From Rheinheimera sp. MMS21-TC3 (GTDB lineage: Bacteria; Pseudomonadota; Gammaproteobacteria; Enterobacterales; Alteromonadaceae), in assembly GCF_032229285.1 (NCBI RefSeq), contig NZ_CP135084.1:124001-188000 (forward strand): 64,000 nt of DNA. The letters are read 5' to 3'. A program made the position numbers and the translations under genes. This document shows, one piece after another, positions 38,602 to 46,671 of this stretch. How positions within the stretch are numbered: the first letter of the stretch is position 1; each line of letters opens with the position of its first letter. The notes under the pieces were generated by a model. It did no database searches, was not told the origin of the DNA, and was given only the letters and a program-made list of their open reading frames with translations.

Positions 38602-39429
38602 ATGGAAGAAATCACCAAGTTTTTTCAGGAAAATAATGAAGTAATCTTAGGTTACTTTGTGCAGTTTATTGCTGCTATCGTTATTTTTTATATCGGTCGT
38701 ATTGTTGCAAAAGTTGTTAAACGCCTAATGGAGCGAGCTCTACTTGCCCGTTCAGTAGATAAAGCTGTTGTCTCTTTTATGGCTAGTATTGTTTACGCTG
38801 TTATCTTAATTGCAACGGTTCTAATGGCGCTGTCACAAATTGGCGTTGAGACCACTTCCTTTATAGCCATTCTAGGTGCTGCAGGCTTAGCTATAGGTTT
38901 AGCTTTACAAGGTTCTTTAGCAAACTTTGCCTCAGGCATTTTAATTATGCTATTCCGTCCGTTTAAATCGGGCGATTACATTGATGCTGGCGGCATTGCC
39001 GGTACAGTTGATAAAATTGAAATCTTCCAAACTTTAATGACAACCCCAGATAATAAACGCGTTATCGTACCTAACGCTAAAATCACTGGCGGCGCTATTA
39101 CTAACTACTCATCAGAGCCTACACGCCGTGTTGATTTATTAATTGGTATTGCTTACGACGCTGATTTACGTCAAGCGAAGAAAATTCTTGAAGACATTCT
39201 AAGCGCTGATGATCGTATTTTACCAACACCTAAGCCTGTTATTGCTGTTGCAGCCTTAGCTGACTCATCAGTTAATATCCATGTTCGCCCTTGGGTCAAT
39301 GCCGCTGATTATTGGGGTGTTTACTGGGATACCTTAGAAAAAATCAAACTCACTTTTGATGACAATGGCATTGGCATTCCTTTCCCACAAATGGGTGTTC
39401 ACATCAAAAAAGACTCTCAGGAGAAGTAA
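38602..39429 (+). CDS. mscS: Small-conductance mechanosensitive channel MscS
   Basis: A 275-residue protein from ATG 38602, set by GGGGAG at 38592-38597 and by alignment to E. coli MscS; a longer start at 38551 is rejected. Three membrane helices; the pore helix carries AAGLAIGLALQGSLANFASG; then FRPFKSGDYID of the beta domain and a C-terminal alpha/beta cage ending FPQMGV. Opens on hypo-osmotic shock. Overlaps the next gene by one base. Confidence 0.93.
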   Translation: MEEITKFFQENNEVILGYFVQFIAAIVIFYIGRIVAKVVKRLMERALLARSVDKAVVSFMASIVYAVILIATVLMALSQIGVETTSFIAILGAAGLAIGLALQGSLANFASGILIMLFRPFKSGDYIDAGGIAGTVDKIEIFQTLMTTPDNKRVIVPNAKITGGAITNYSSEPTRRVDLLIGIAYDADLRQAKKILEDILSADDRILPTPKPVIAVAALADSSVNIHVRPWVNAADYWGVYWDTLEKIKLTFDDNGIGIPFPQMGVHIKKDSQEK

Positions 39430-40169
39430 TGAGAAAATTATCTTTATTAGCAGCGGCTTTTGCCGTTGCTAGCGTAAACGTTTATGCTGAAGATACTGAT
39501 AAAGTATGGACAACCTCAGCAGAGCTTGGCGCAATCACTACCACAGGTAACACTGTTGGTACCTCGATAACAGGTAAAATTGATGCTAAGCAAGAGCTAG
39601 AAAACTGGAGTAACCAGTATATTTTCAGTGCTTTTTTTAAAGAAGACGAAAAAACTGATGAAAACGGTGAAAAAGTAACTGAACGCTCAGCAGAACGTTA
39701 CTTAATTTCAGCAAAGGCAGCTTATAAACTTGATGACGAGTTTGAAAAGCTGTTTATGTTTGGCTCTTATACTGATGATAAATTTGGTGCTTATACCAAA
39801 TATACAACCTTAGCTATCGGTTACGGTACCCGCTTATATAACAGTGAAGATATGCATTTAGACGTGGAAATTGGTCCGGGTTACTTTACTGGTGAGCGCT
39901 CTACTGGCGAAACTGAGAACGGCTTAATTGTTCGCGGTGCCGCAAGTTTTAAGTGGACCTTAAGTGAGTCGGCAACATTTGCGCAAACCCTAAGCGTTGA
40001 ATACGGTGAAGACAATACACGTACTATTGCTGAAACATCGCTTACAGCAAAAATTAATGGCTCATTACAAATGAAAGCTGCGTTTTTAGTCCAGAATGAC
40101 TCAGCTGTGCCGGTTAATAAAAAATCGACCGATACGCAAACGACCTTAACCTTAGTTTATTCGTTCTAG
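39429..40169 (+). CDS. DUF481 outer-membrane beta-barrel protein
   Basis: A 246-residue protein: signal peptide (to about residue 20), then alternating strands and a terminal Phe (LVYSF), a DUF481 (YdiY-like, salt-induced) barrel with ELGAITTTGNTVG at its start. Its ATG overlaps the mscS stop (TAATGA), so the two are co-expressed; joint osmotic response is inference. Confidence 0.87.
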   Translation: MRKLSLLAAAFAVASVNVYAEDTDKVWTTSAELGAITTTGNTVGTSITGKIDAKQELENWSNQYIFSAFFKEDEKTDENGEKVTERSAERYLISAKAAYKLDDEFEKLFMFGSYTDDKFGAYTKYTTLAIGYGTRLYNSEDMHLDVEIGPGYFTGERSTGETENGLIVRGAASFKWTLSESATFAQTLSVEYGEDNTRTIAETSLTAKINGSLQMKAAFLVQNDSAVPVNKKSTDTQTTLTLVYSF

Positions 40170-40186
40170 TCGTTTGCTAATAAAAC

Positions 40187-40211
40187 AAAAAGGCCGCCTG
40201 CGGCCTTTTTT
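40187..40211. terminator. Terminator between mscS-DUF481 operon and sbcC
   Basis: AAAAAGGCCG-CCTG-CGGCCTTTTTT, symmetric A- and T-runs, placed between convergent genes; works in both directions in principle. Confidence 0.88.
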
Positions 40212-40227
40212 CTTCTTTGCTTCACCA

Positions 40228-43200
40228 CTATTGCTCAATACTAATCTTACTAAAGCCCAACCCTTGCTGCTTTTCTACTTTAATCTGCACCGGAATACGC
40301 TGCTTTAACGCTTCAACATGGCTAATAATACCCACCATTTTACCGCTGGCATTTAGGTTATCTAAGGCCGTTAAGGCGCTATCTAAGGTATCGGCATCTA
40401 AGGTACCAAAGCCTTCATCTAAAAACAGTGAGTCAATGCGGGTATTGCTACTGACTAAATCAGACAAGCCTAACGCCAAGGCTAAACTAACTAAAAAACT
40501 CTCGCCGCCCGACAAGGTTTTGGTGTCTCTAGCACTATCGGCTTGCCAAGTATCTAGCACAACTAGCTCTAACTCAGCGGTTTCATGTGCCGCGAGTTGA
40601 TAACGATTATGTAATAGCCCCAGCTGCCTATTCGCTAATAATATAAGCTGGGCTAAGGTTAAGCTTTGGGCAAAACGGCGATAACGTGCGCCATCGGCCG
40701 AGCCTATTAAGCTATTTAAACGCTGCCATAATTCATATTGTTGCTGACCCGCTTTAATATCAGCTAATAATTGCTGCTGTTGCTCGCGGCGCTTTTGCTC
40801 AGCATTTAGTTGCTGTGCTATTTCACCACGCTGCTGGTTTAAAGCTTCCAACTTTTGCTCGGCTTGCTGCACTAGGCTTGATATTGGGTTTAACTCTAAA
40901 TCGGTTAAATTTGCCTGTTGTAGCTGTTGTAGTTGCTGCTGTCTATCTTGCAATAAACGCTGGCTACTAATACTGGCTTGGTTTAAATCTTTTTCCAGCT
41001 GTGCTAGCTGTTGCACTTGTTCATCGCTTAATAACGCGGCTTTAAAGGCCGCTTCATCAGCAAAAACACTTTGTGCTAAGGCTGTTTGCCATTGCTGTTG
41101 TTGTTGCTGCAACTGAGCCTCTGTTTGGTTTAGCGTTTGCTGCAATGCTTGATGCTGACCTTGTAATACATGGCTTTGTTGCTGCGCTTGCTGCAGTTTA
41201 GACTCAATACTACTTATCGACTCGGTTAGCGCCTCTTTTACCACGGCTGAGTCTGGCGCAGCTAACTCTAACTGTTGCCACTGCTGCTGCCAATTATCTG
41301 CTTGCGGCTGTAACCGCGCTAACTCTTGTTCAGCTTGCTGAATTTGATTGGCTAACAACTGCAACTGATATTGAGCATCACTAGACTGCTGTTGTTGCTT
41401 GGTTAAAGCCGCTTTATTGTCTTGCCATTGCTGTTGTAATTGCTCTAATTGCGCTAGCTGCTGTTGGCATTGCTGCTGCTGTTGCTCTTGCTCGCTAATT
41501 GCTGCAGCAATATGCTCTGTCGTTAAGTCCGTTGTCTCTTTTTCTGCTAGCTCTGCGATTAATGCAGGTACTAATGCTGTTGTTAATGCTAAGCGTCCCA
41601 GCTCAGCCTTAACGGTTTGCATTTCGCTATCTAACTGCTGAAGATCTTGGCTTAATTGCTGCTCTTGTTTTTCTAATTGTTCTATTGCTGCTTTTAACGC
41701 AGCATGTTCGGCATTGGTTTGCTCGCCTTGCTTTTGTAAGGCAGCTTGTTCACTTTCCACTTGGGCTAGTTGCTGCTCGGTTGCTGAACTATCTAATTGC
41801 TGATATTCAGCAATGGCAGGATGCTCAGTGGCGCCACATAGCGGGCAAGGCTGCCCTTGCTTTAACTGCGCTCTATGATCAGACAACTGCAAAATTAACT
41901 GCTGCTGTTGTAGCAACAAACGCTTATCTTTAACTTGTTGAGCCAATTCACTATAGCGCTGCCGTAACTGCGTTAAATTCTGGGCTAACTGCTGCCTTTT
42001 TTGCTCTTCACTTTTAAGCTGCTGCTGTAATTGTTGCTGCTGTTGCTGATATTTTTGCTGCAAACTTAATTGCTGCTGCAGCTTTTGTAGCAGCTGTAAC
42101 TGAGCTTGCTGCTGTTGATAACTCGCCTGTAACTGAGACCTTGAACCTTGTTGCTGTAATTGTTCTAGTTGGCTATGTAGCTGCTGCTCTAGCGCGGTTT
42201 GCTGCTGTAAAGCTGGCAGCCAGACAGCTAATTGTTGCTTAAGCTTAGTCTGCTGTTGCTGGCGCTGCTGTTGTTGCTGTTGAGCTTGCACAAGTTGCTG
42301 CTGCACTCTTTGCCAGCCTTGCCACAAATAAGTGGCTTGCTGCTGCTTAGCGCCGGCCACTTCTTTGCTTAACCGTTGCAAGCCTTGCTGCTGTTGTTGC
42401 AACTGCTGCAGACTATGCTGCAAAGCCTGATATACCGGTGCGAGTTTATGCGCGGGTTGATAAGCTGCTAACTTGGCTAATTGCGGTTGCTGTAATGCTA
42501 AGTTAATTTCGGCTTGTTTTGCTTCTTGCTCTGCCTGCTGTAACGCTGTTGTTGCCTGTGCTACCTGTTGTCGCCATTGCTGTTGCTGACGTAATTGCTT
42601 TAGCTCTGTTTGCTGGCCATGAATATCTGCACTAATTTGTTGCAACTGGCTATTAAGCTCGGCCTGTTGCTCTGGCGTTAACAGCTCTACCGCTGACAAC
42701 TTCGCTTGTAATAGCTCTTGCTGTTGTTTTTTCTCACGACAATCGGCAAACACCTGGGCTGAAATGCGGGCATAAATATCGGTACCGGTTAGCTCTTCTA
42801 ATAGCTCAGCGCGCTCGTTGGCTTCGGCATTTAAAAATGCCGCAAAACCACCTTGGGCTAACAACATAGACTTAGTAAAACGGCCAAAGTCTAAGCCGGT
42901 AATTTCTGCGATTAAGCGTTGTTTATCATTAATCTTTTCAGCCAATATAGTGCCATCTAAGCGCGCCAGCTCTACTTTAGCAGCTTGTAAGTTGCCATCA
43001 CTTTTCCCCCTAGCACGGCGTTGACTCCAAAAAGCACGATAACCAATATTCGCCACTTCAAACTCAACTTCAGCTAAGCATTCGCTGGTGTGACGGGTCA
43101 TAACTTCATTACTAGTAGGTGACGTTTTTAAGCGCGGTGTTTGATGATACAAGGCTAGACAGATTGCATCTAAAATGGTGGTTTTTCCTGCTCCGGTTGG

Positions 43201-43311
43201 GCCAACAATAGCAAATAGATTAGCTTGATTAAAAGGCGCTAAGCGAAAATCAATACACCACTCGCCACGTAATGAATTTAAATTTTGTAATCTTACCGAG
43301 AGAATTTTCAT
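40228..43311 (-). CDS. sbcC: Exonuclease subunit SbcC (Rad50-like ATPase)
   Basis: A 1027-residue SMC-like ATPase: N-terminal Walker A GPTGAGKTTILDA, two very long Gln-rich coiled coils, a zinc hook CPLCGATEHP near residue 487, and C-terminal LSGGESFLVSLALALGL signature plus Walker B DSLFLDEGFGTLD. With SbcD it cuts hairpins and double-strand ends. The coils contain long Gln runs, an extreme form of the Gln bias in this genome. Overlaps sbcD by 4 bases. Confidence 0.95.
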   Translation of the reverse strand: MKILSVRLQNLNSLRGEWCIDFRLAPFNQANLFAIVGPTGAGKTTILDAICLALYHQTPRLKTSPTSNEVMTRHTSECLAEVEFEVANIGYRAFWSQRRARGKSDGNLQAAKVELARLDGTILAEKINDKQRLIAEITGLDFGRFTKSMLLAQGGFAAFLNAEANERAELLEELTGTDIYARISAQVFADCREKKQQQELLQAKLSAVELLTPEQQAELNSQLQQISADIHGQQTELKQLRQQQQWRQQVAQATTALQQAEQEAKQAEINLALQQPQLAKLAAYQPAHKLAPVYQALQHSLQQLQQQQQGLQRLSKEVAGAKQQQATYLWQGWQRVQQQLVQAQQQQQQRQQQQTKLKQQLAVWLPALQQQTALEQQLHSQLEQLQQQGSRSQLQASYQQQQAQLQLLQKLQQQLSLQQKYQQQQQQLQQQLKSEEQKRQQLAQNLTQLRQRYSELAQQVKDKRLLLQQQQLILQLSDHRAQLKQGQPCPLCGATEHPAIAEYQQLDSSATEQQLAQVESEQAALQKQGEQTNAEHAALKAAIEQLEKQEQQLSQDLQQLDSEMQTVKAELGRLALTTALVPALIAELAEKETTDLTTEHIAAAISEQEQQQQQCQQQLAQLEQLQQQWQDNKAALTKQQQQSSDAQYQLQLLANQIQQAEQELARLQPQADNWQQQWQQLELAAPDSAVVKEALTESISSIESKLQQAQQQSHVLQGQHQALQQTLNQTEAQLQQQQQQWQTALAQSVFADEAAFKAALLSDEQVQQLAQLEKDLNQASISSQRLLQDRQQQLQQLQQANLTDLELNPISSLVQQAEQKLEALNQQRGEIAQQLNAEQKRREQQQQLLADIKAGQQQYELWQRLNSLIGSADGARYRRFAQSLTLAQLILLANRQLGLLHNRYQLAAHETAELELVVLDTWQADSARDTKTLSGGESFLVSLALALGLSDLVSSNTRIDSLFLDEGFGTLDADTLDSALTALDNLNASGKMVGIISHVEALKQRIPVQIKVEKQQGLGFSKISIEQ

Positions 43312-44528
43312 GCTTCCCCCTGCTCAACCGTAGCTAAGACTTGCTGATGTAGTTGCGTTAATTGCTGCTTCTGCTCATCAGTTAGCTGCTCCTGAGCTAG
43401 CCTAGCTTGCCAAACATCAGCAGGCGTCAGCTCGGCTAAACTTTGCTGGCCTTGCTGGGCTAAGCCCGCAGTAGCAAGGGCACGTTGACGTCGCAAGCGT
43501 AATAGTTCAACCGGTAAATCTGCACACAGCTCTTCAACTCGTTGCTGTAAATCAGTTAGATAAGCATCAGTTTCGGTTATCACAATCTCTAGCCAAAGCC
43601 GCTGATCGGCAGCTAAATCGGCTAGGGCTGAAGTTAGTTTGCTTTCTAACGAGACTAAATCGGTTTTAATGCTAAGTAACGGCTGAAAACAAGGAATAGG
43701 CACTGAGGTTACTTGCTTTTCTTTACCATTAAACTCTAGCAACCATAACTGCTTTTGCTGCTTAGCTTCATCAAAACTAAGTGGTATAGGTGAGCCGCTA
43801 TAACGAATATCGGTTGCCCCTTTAACTTGTTGCGCCTGGTGGATATGGCCTAAAGCTATATAATCTGCATTAGGGAATTGATCAGCGGCAAAAGCCTCTA
43901 AAGTGCCGATATAAATATCGCGTACCGACTCAGTTAGGCTAACGCCTAACGTCGTTAAGTGGCCTGTCATCACTATTGGTAGCGCTAGCTTATGTTCAAG
44001 ATTATATTGCTCCGCTTGGCTAAACAGCTGTTGATAATGCGCGGCTATGGCTTGTTGCAAGCTTAGCTGTTTATCGCGCTCGGTTTGACCCGCTTGGCTT
44101 TGTAATACATCTCGGGCTCGAATAAACGGAATGGCTGCCACTAATGCTGCTGGTTGCTGTTGCTGATTATTTAGCAGACAAAGTTGCTGGGCAATATCAT
44201 CGGTAACGCTTGGGATCACTTGCACATTTAAGCAAGCTAATAAGTCTTTGCTTTCTGCTAATACCGCCACAGAGTCATGATTACCGGCTAATAAAATTAA
44301 CTGGCAGCCGGTTGGCTGTAGCTGGACAATAAACTGGTTATATAGCTCACGGGCATAGCTAGGTGGGGTAGCCGTATCAAAAATATCACCAGCAACAATA
44401 ATGGCATCAATGTTTAGCTCGACAACTTGCTGTACTAACCAAGTTAGAAAAGCCTGATGCTCAACCGCACGGCTTTTACCAATAAAATGCTGGCCTAAGT
44501 GCCAATCAGACGTATGCAAAATTCGCAT
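43308..44528 (-). CDS. sbcD: Exonuclease subunit SbcD (Mre11-like nuclease)
   Basis: A 406-residue metallophosphoesterase: MRILHTSDWHLG, AGDIFDTATP, LLAGNHDS, VMTGHLT and ALGHIH are the five metal motifs in order. C-terminal capping domain is Gln-rich. First gene of the sbcDC operon. Confidence 0.95.
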   Translation of the reverse strand: MRILHTSDWHLGQHFIGKSRAVEHQAFLTWLVQQVVELNIDAIIVAGDIFDTATPPSYARELYNQFIVQLQPTGCQLILLAGNHDSVAVLAESKDLLACLNVQVIPSVTDDIAQQLCLLNNQQQQPAALVAAIPFIRARDVLQSQAGQTERDKQLSLQQAIAAHYQQLFSQAEQYNLEHKLALPIVMTGHLTTLGVSLTESVRDIYIGTLEAFAADQFPNADYIALGHIHQAQQVKGATDIRYSGSPIPLSFDEAKQQKQLWLLEFNGKEKQVTSVPIPCFQPLLSIKTDLVSLESKLTSALADLAADQRLWLEIVITETDAYLTDLQQRVEELCADLPVELLRLRRQRALATAGLAQQGQQSLAELTPADVWQARLAQEQLTDEQKQQLTQLHQQVLATVEQGEA

Positions 44529-44614
44529 TAAAATTTATCTCTTAATAAGCCTAGCGCTAGCATAACGGATAGCTTGGCCTAGGGCTAGGCTACTTCACCC
44601 ATGCAGAATTTTAG

Positions 44615-44645
44615 CAAAAAAAAGCCAGTCAAATGACTGGCTTTT
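44615..44645 (-). terminator. Terminator of the BON-domain gene
   Basis: GCCAGTCA-AA-TGACTGGC perfect stem with eight T following on the minus strand, 20 bases after the stop codon. Confidence 0.88.
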
Positions 44646-44664
44646 ATAGCATATAAATTAAGTA

Positions 44665-45213
44665 TTACTTATCAACACGTAATTTATCCACAACATTTTT
44701 TACATCTTTAGTGTTTTTAGCAATGGTTATGGCTAAATCTTTCTCTGCTGAAGAGTCAACCTCACCTTTTAAAGTTACAGTGCCATTTTTGGTATCAACA
44801 TTAATTGAGGTACCACTGACTTCAGATTCAAATAATAACCGCGTTTTAACGACAGTAGTAATTTTGGCATCTTTTAAAGCATTACCATCTTTATTCTGAT
44901 CACGCTTTTTATCTGAGTGCTCTACCATTAACTTATTATCAACGCTTTCAACGCCATCAAGGTTTTCAATAAGCTCTTCGGCTAAGGCCTTATCAACCTC
45001 GCTTTCTACTTTACCTGTTAGGGTAACTACACCATTTTTTACATCAGTATCGATAGAGAATGAGTTTAAATTTCCGTTTAATAATAATGTCGTTTCAGCT
45101 TTACCATCAATCCACGCATCTTTTGATGCGTCTTTCCAATCGTTAGCAGCTACGGTGGCTGAAGTTGCAGCTAAAGCAAATGTCATCATTACGGCTAAAG
45201 TTGTACGTTTCAT
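44665..45213 (-). CDS. BON-domain periplasmic protein (OsmY-like)
   Basis: A 182-residue protein with signal peptide (to about residue 23, TVAAN) and two BON domains (about 40-100 and 110-180), each with VKNGVVTLTGKV or TKNGTVTLKGEV. OsmY-like proteins respond to osmotic and envelope stress and may bind membranes. Its upstream region shares a motif with the DUF1328 gene (ATGCCAACT at 45259-45267). Confidence 0.88.
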   Translation of the reverse strand: MKRTTLAVMMTFALAATSATVAANDWKDASKDAWIDGKAETTLLLNGNLNSFSIDTDVKNGVVTLTGKVESEVDKALAEELIENLDGVESVDNKLMVEHSDKKRDQNKDGNALKDAKITTVVKTRLLFESEVSGTSINVDTKNGTVTLKGEVDSSAEKDLAITIAKNTKDVKNVVDKLRVDK

Positions 45214-45255
45214 TATGTCACTCCTATTTTGTGAGACATTATTAACTATGCCAGT

Positions 45256-45270
45256 TCGATGCCAACTTTT
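45256..45270 (-). promoter_or_regulatory. -24/-12-like element upstream of the BON gene
   Basis: On the minus strand TTGGCATCGAACTGGCAT spans about 45250-45267. GG and GC fall 12 bases apart as in sigma-54 promoters (TGGCAC-N5-TTGC). A near copy lies upstream of the DUF1328 gene. The -12 half is TGGC, not TTGC, so this is tentative. Confidence 0.35.
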
Positions 45271-45480
45271 AACCTATTGTTTTAACTGCAATTAACCTTT
45301 ATCGTTCATTTTATGTTAATTTTTACATTTACATTATTACTGACTAATCGGTAAAAATTTCACTGTTCGTTGTACGCTGACTATTCAGCGGTAACATAGA
45401 GTGAGGCAGGCACATTTAGCCAAACTCGGCTAAGGCTAGAATTTAGTAGAGTGCAATGCCAGGCTAAATCACTGCAATTA

Positions 45481-45511
45481 AAAAAGGCAGCAAAAAAATT
45501 TGCTACCTTTT
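45481..45511 (-). terminator. Terminator of the DUF1328-lipoprotein operon
   Basis: GGTAGCAAA / TTTGCTGCC imperfect stem with A/T flanks giving a T-run on the minus strand, 20 bases after the lipoprotein stop codon. Confidence 0.7.
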
Positions 45512-45530
45512 AGCTTATCTTAAAATTATA

Positions 45531-45725
45531 TTAGCAATCAGTATCTTTAGCCTTTGCTTCTTTTTTCACATCCTCACAAACGTCTTCAACTTTATTACCA
45601 ACGTCGGTAACAACTTCATCGATTTTTTCACCTGCTGTTTCTGCATCATTGTCACTACAAGCAACAACGGTAAAAGCGAAAGAAGCGACTAGTAAACTGC
45701 GCAATAAAAGCGTTGCTAAATTCAT
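45531..45725 (-). CDS. Small lipoprotein
   Basis: A 64-residue lipoprotein from ATG 45725 (GGGAG ribosome site at 45733-45737): signal peptide and lipobox TVVAC, then an acidic helical tail (EKIDEVVTDVGNKVEDVCEDVKK) ending in a C-terminal Cys. Resembles short entericidin-like or YtxH-like stress lipoproteins but I cannot name the family. It follows the DUF1328 gene by 16 bases. Confidence 0.7.
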   Translation of the reverse strand: MNLATLLLRSLLVASFAFTVVACSDNDAETAGEKIDEVVTDVGNKVEDVCEDVKKEAKAKDTDC

Positions 45726-45741
45726 ACTTATACTCCCTATT

Positions 45742-45918
45742 TTATAATGGTGGTTTACGGCCACGTAGTGCACCGAAAACTAATGAAATAACCAATAAAA
45801 CGATAAAAACAAAAAAGATTATTTTGGCTATACCGGCAGCTGCACCTGCAATACCACCAAAGCCTAATACCGCTGCAATAATCGCTATCACAAGAAAAGT
45901 TAATGCCCAACCTAACAT
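45742..45918 (-). CDS. DUF1328 (YtjA-like) small membrane protein
   Basis: A 58-residue protein: [19 protein letters not shown] start, [14 protein letters not shown] centre and a second helix ending in GRKPPL. Two membrane helices, exactly the DUF1328/YtjA layout. AAGGAG at 45925-45930 fits the ATG. Function unknown, often stress-induced. Probably one operon with the downstream lipoprotein. An opposite-strand ORF over it is a shadow. Confidence 0.88.
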   Translation of the reverse strand: MLGWALTFLVIAIIAAVLGFGGIAGAAAGIAKIIFFVFIVLLVISLVFGALRGRKPPL

Positions 45919-45973
45919 AACAAACTCCTTAGTGCAGACACCGCTGCGCTGATGATGTGTTAGTTAAACTTAA

Positions 45974-45991
45974 GCCAACTTTATGCCAACT
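45974..45991 (-). promoter_or_regulatory. -24/-12-like element upstream of DUF1328 gene
   Basis: Minus strand AGTTGGCATAAAGTTGGCTT; TGGCAT followed at sigma-54 spacing by TTGGC. About 65 bases before the ATG. Similar to the element before the BON gene. Confidence 0.35.
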
Positions 45992-46007
45992 ATAAAAAAG
46001 AACCAAT

Positions 46008-46074
46008 ACCATTTAAAATCAATAAGTTGATAGCTATCAAGCAAGGGTGAACTTATTGGTTTTTATAATGGTAT
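46008..46074. repeat. Imperfect long inverted repeat (MITE-like or structured RNA)
   Basis: The left arm (TACCATT-TAAAA-TCAATAAGTT) is repeated inverted on the right (AACTTATTGG-TTTTTATAATGGTA), with an internal palindrome GATAGCTATC. Total about 67 bases in an intergenic region. Could be a small MITE, a REP-like unit or a terminator. Confidence 0.5.
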
Positions 46075-46182
46075 AAGAAAAACTTACATTTTATTCGGTA
46101 ACAGTTTCACACTAGATGTATATCACAACACAGCAATATGCTTACTATTTCCCAGCTTTAGCAGCAGGTTAATTTAAACTTT

Positions 46183-46554
46183 TTAGCCAAAATAGCTAAA
46201 ACAAAGCTTATTGCCATCAAGGTCTTTTACATAAGCGCCATAAAATACATCTGGAATACGTTGCCCTGGCGCACCTTCACAAGTTGCCCCTAATTCAATA
46301 GCTTTTTTATATAAGGTATCTACCGCTTCTTTGCTACCTGGAGAAAAAGACACCATATTGCCGTTCCCAGGCTGAGCGGGTTCTTGGTTATAAGGCACAC
46401 ACACGGCCAACATAGGCTGTTTCATGTCTTTACCGATAAAACAGATCCGGCCCATATCTACTAAAACTTTAGCGCCTAGATCGTAAAATAACTGGCTGTA
46501 AAACGTTTTTGCTTTGGCTAAATCACTAACGCCTATAGTTACATAACTGATCAT
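46183..46554 (-). CDS. VOC-family (glyoxalase-like) protein
   Basis: A 123-residue protein with the paired beta-alpha-beta-beta-beta modules of the vicinal oxygen chelate fold: YVTIGVSDLAKAKTFYSQLF at the start and VFYGAYVKDLDGNKLCF at the end. Typical single-domain glyoxalase/bleomycin-resistance-like protein; substrate unknown. Confidence 0.85.
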   Translation of the reverse strand: MISYVTIGVSDLAKAKTFYSQLFYDLGAKVLVDMGRICFIGKDMKQPMLAVCVPYNQEPAQPGNGNMVSFSPGSKEAVDTLYKKAIELGATCEGAPGQRIPDVFYGAYVKDLDGNKLCFSYFG

Positions 46555-46671
46555 ATTTACTTTCCTTTAGTTGTAAATAAGTAGAATAGCAGTATCTAGG
46601 CTTGCTATGTTCTGTTAAAACAAAAAAATGCTAAGATATTCATCCTGATCTTATTAAGTAACTTTTTCTCA

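Noticed and set aside
41399..41933. Two plus-strand ORFs rich in Cys, Ser and Leu
   Set aside because: They are frame shadows of the CAG/CTG-rich coiled-coil coding sequence of sbcC.
40800..42600. CRISPR or microsatellite-like repeat in the CTG/TTG-rich stretch
   Set aside because: No regular repeat-spacer structure; it encodes the Gln-rich coils of SbcC.
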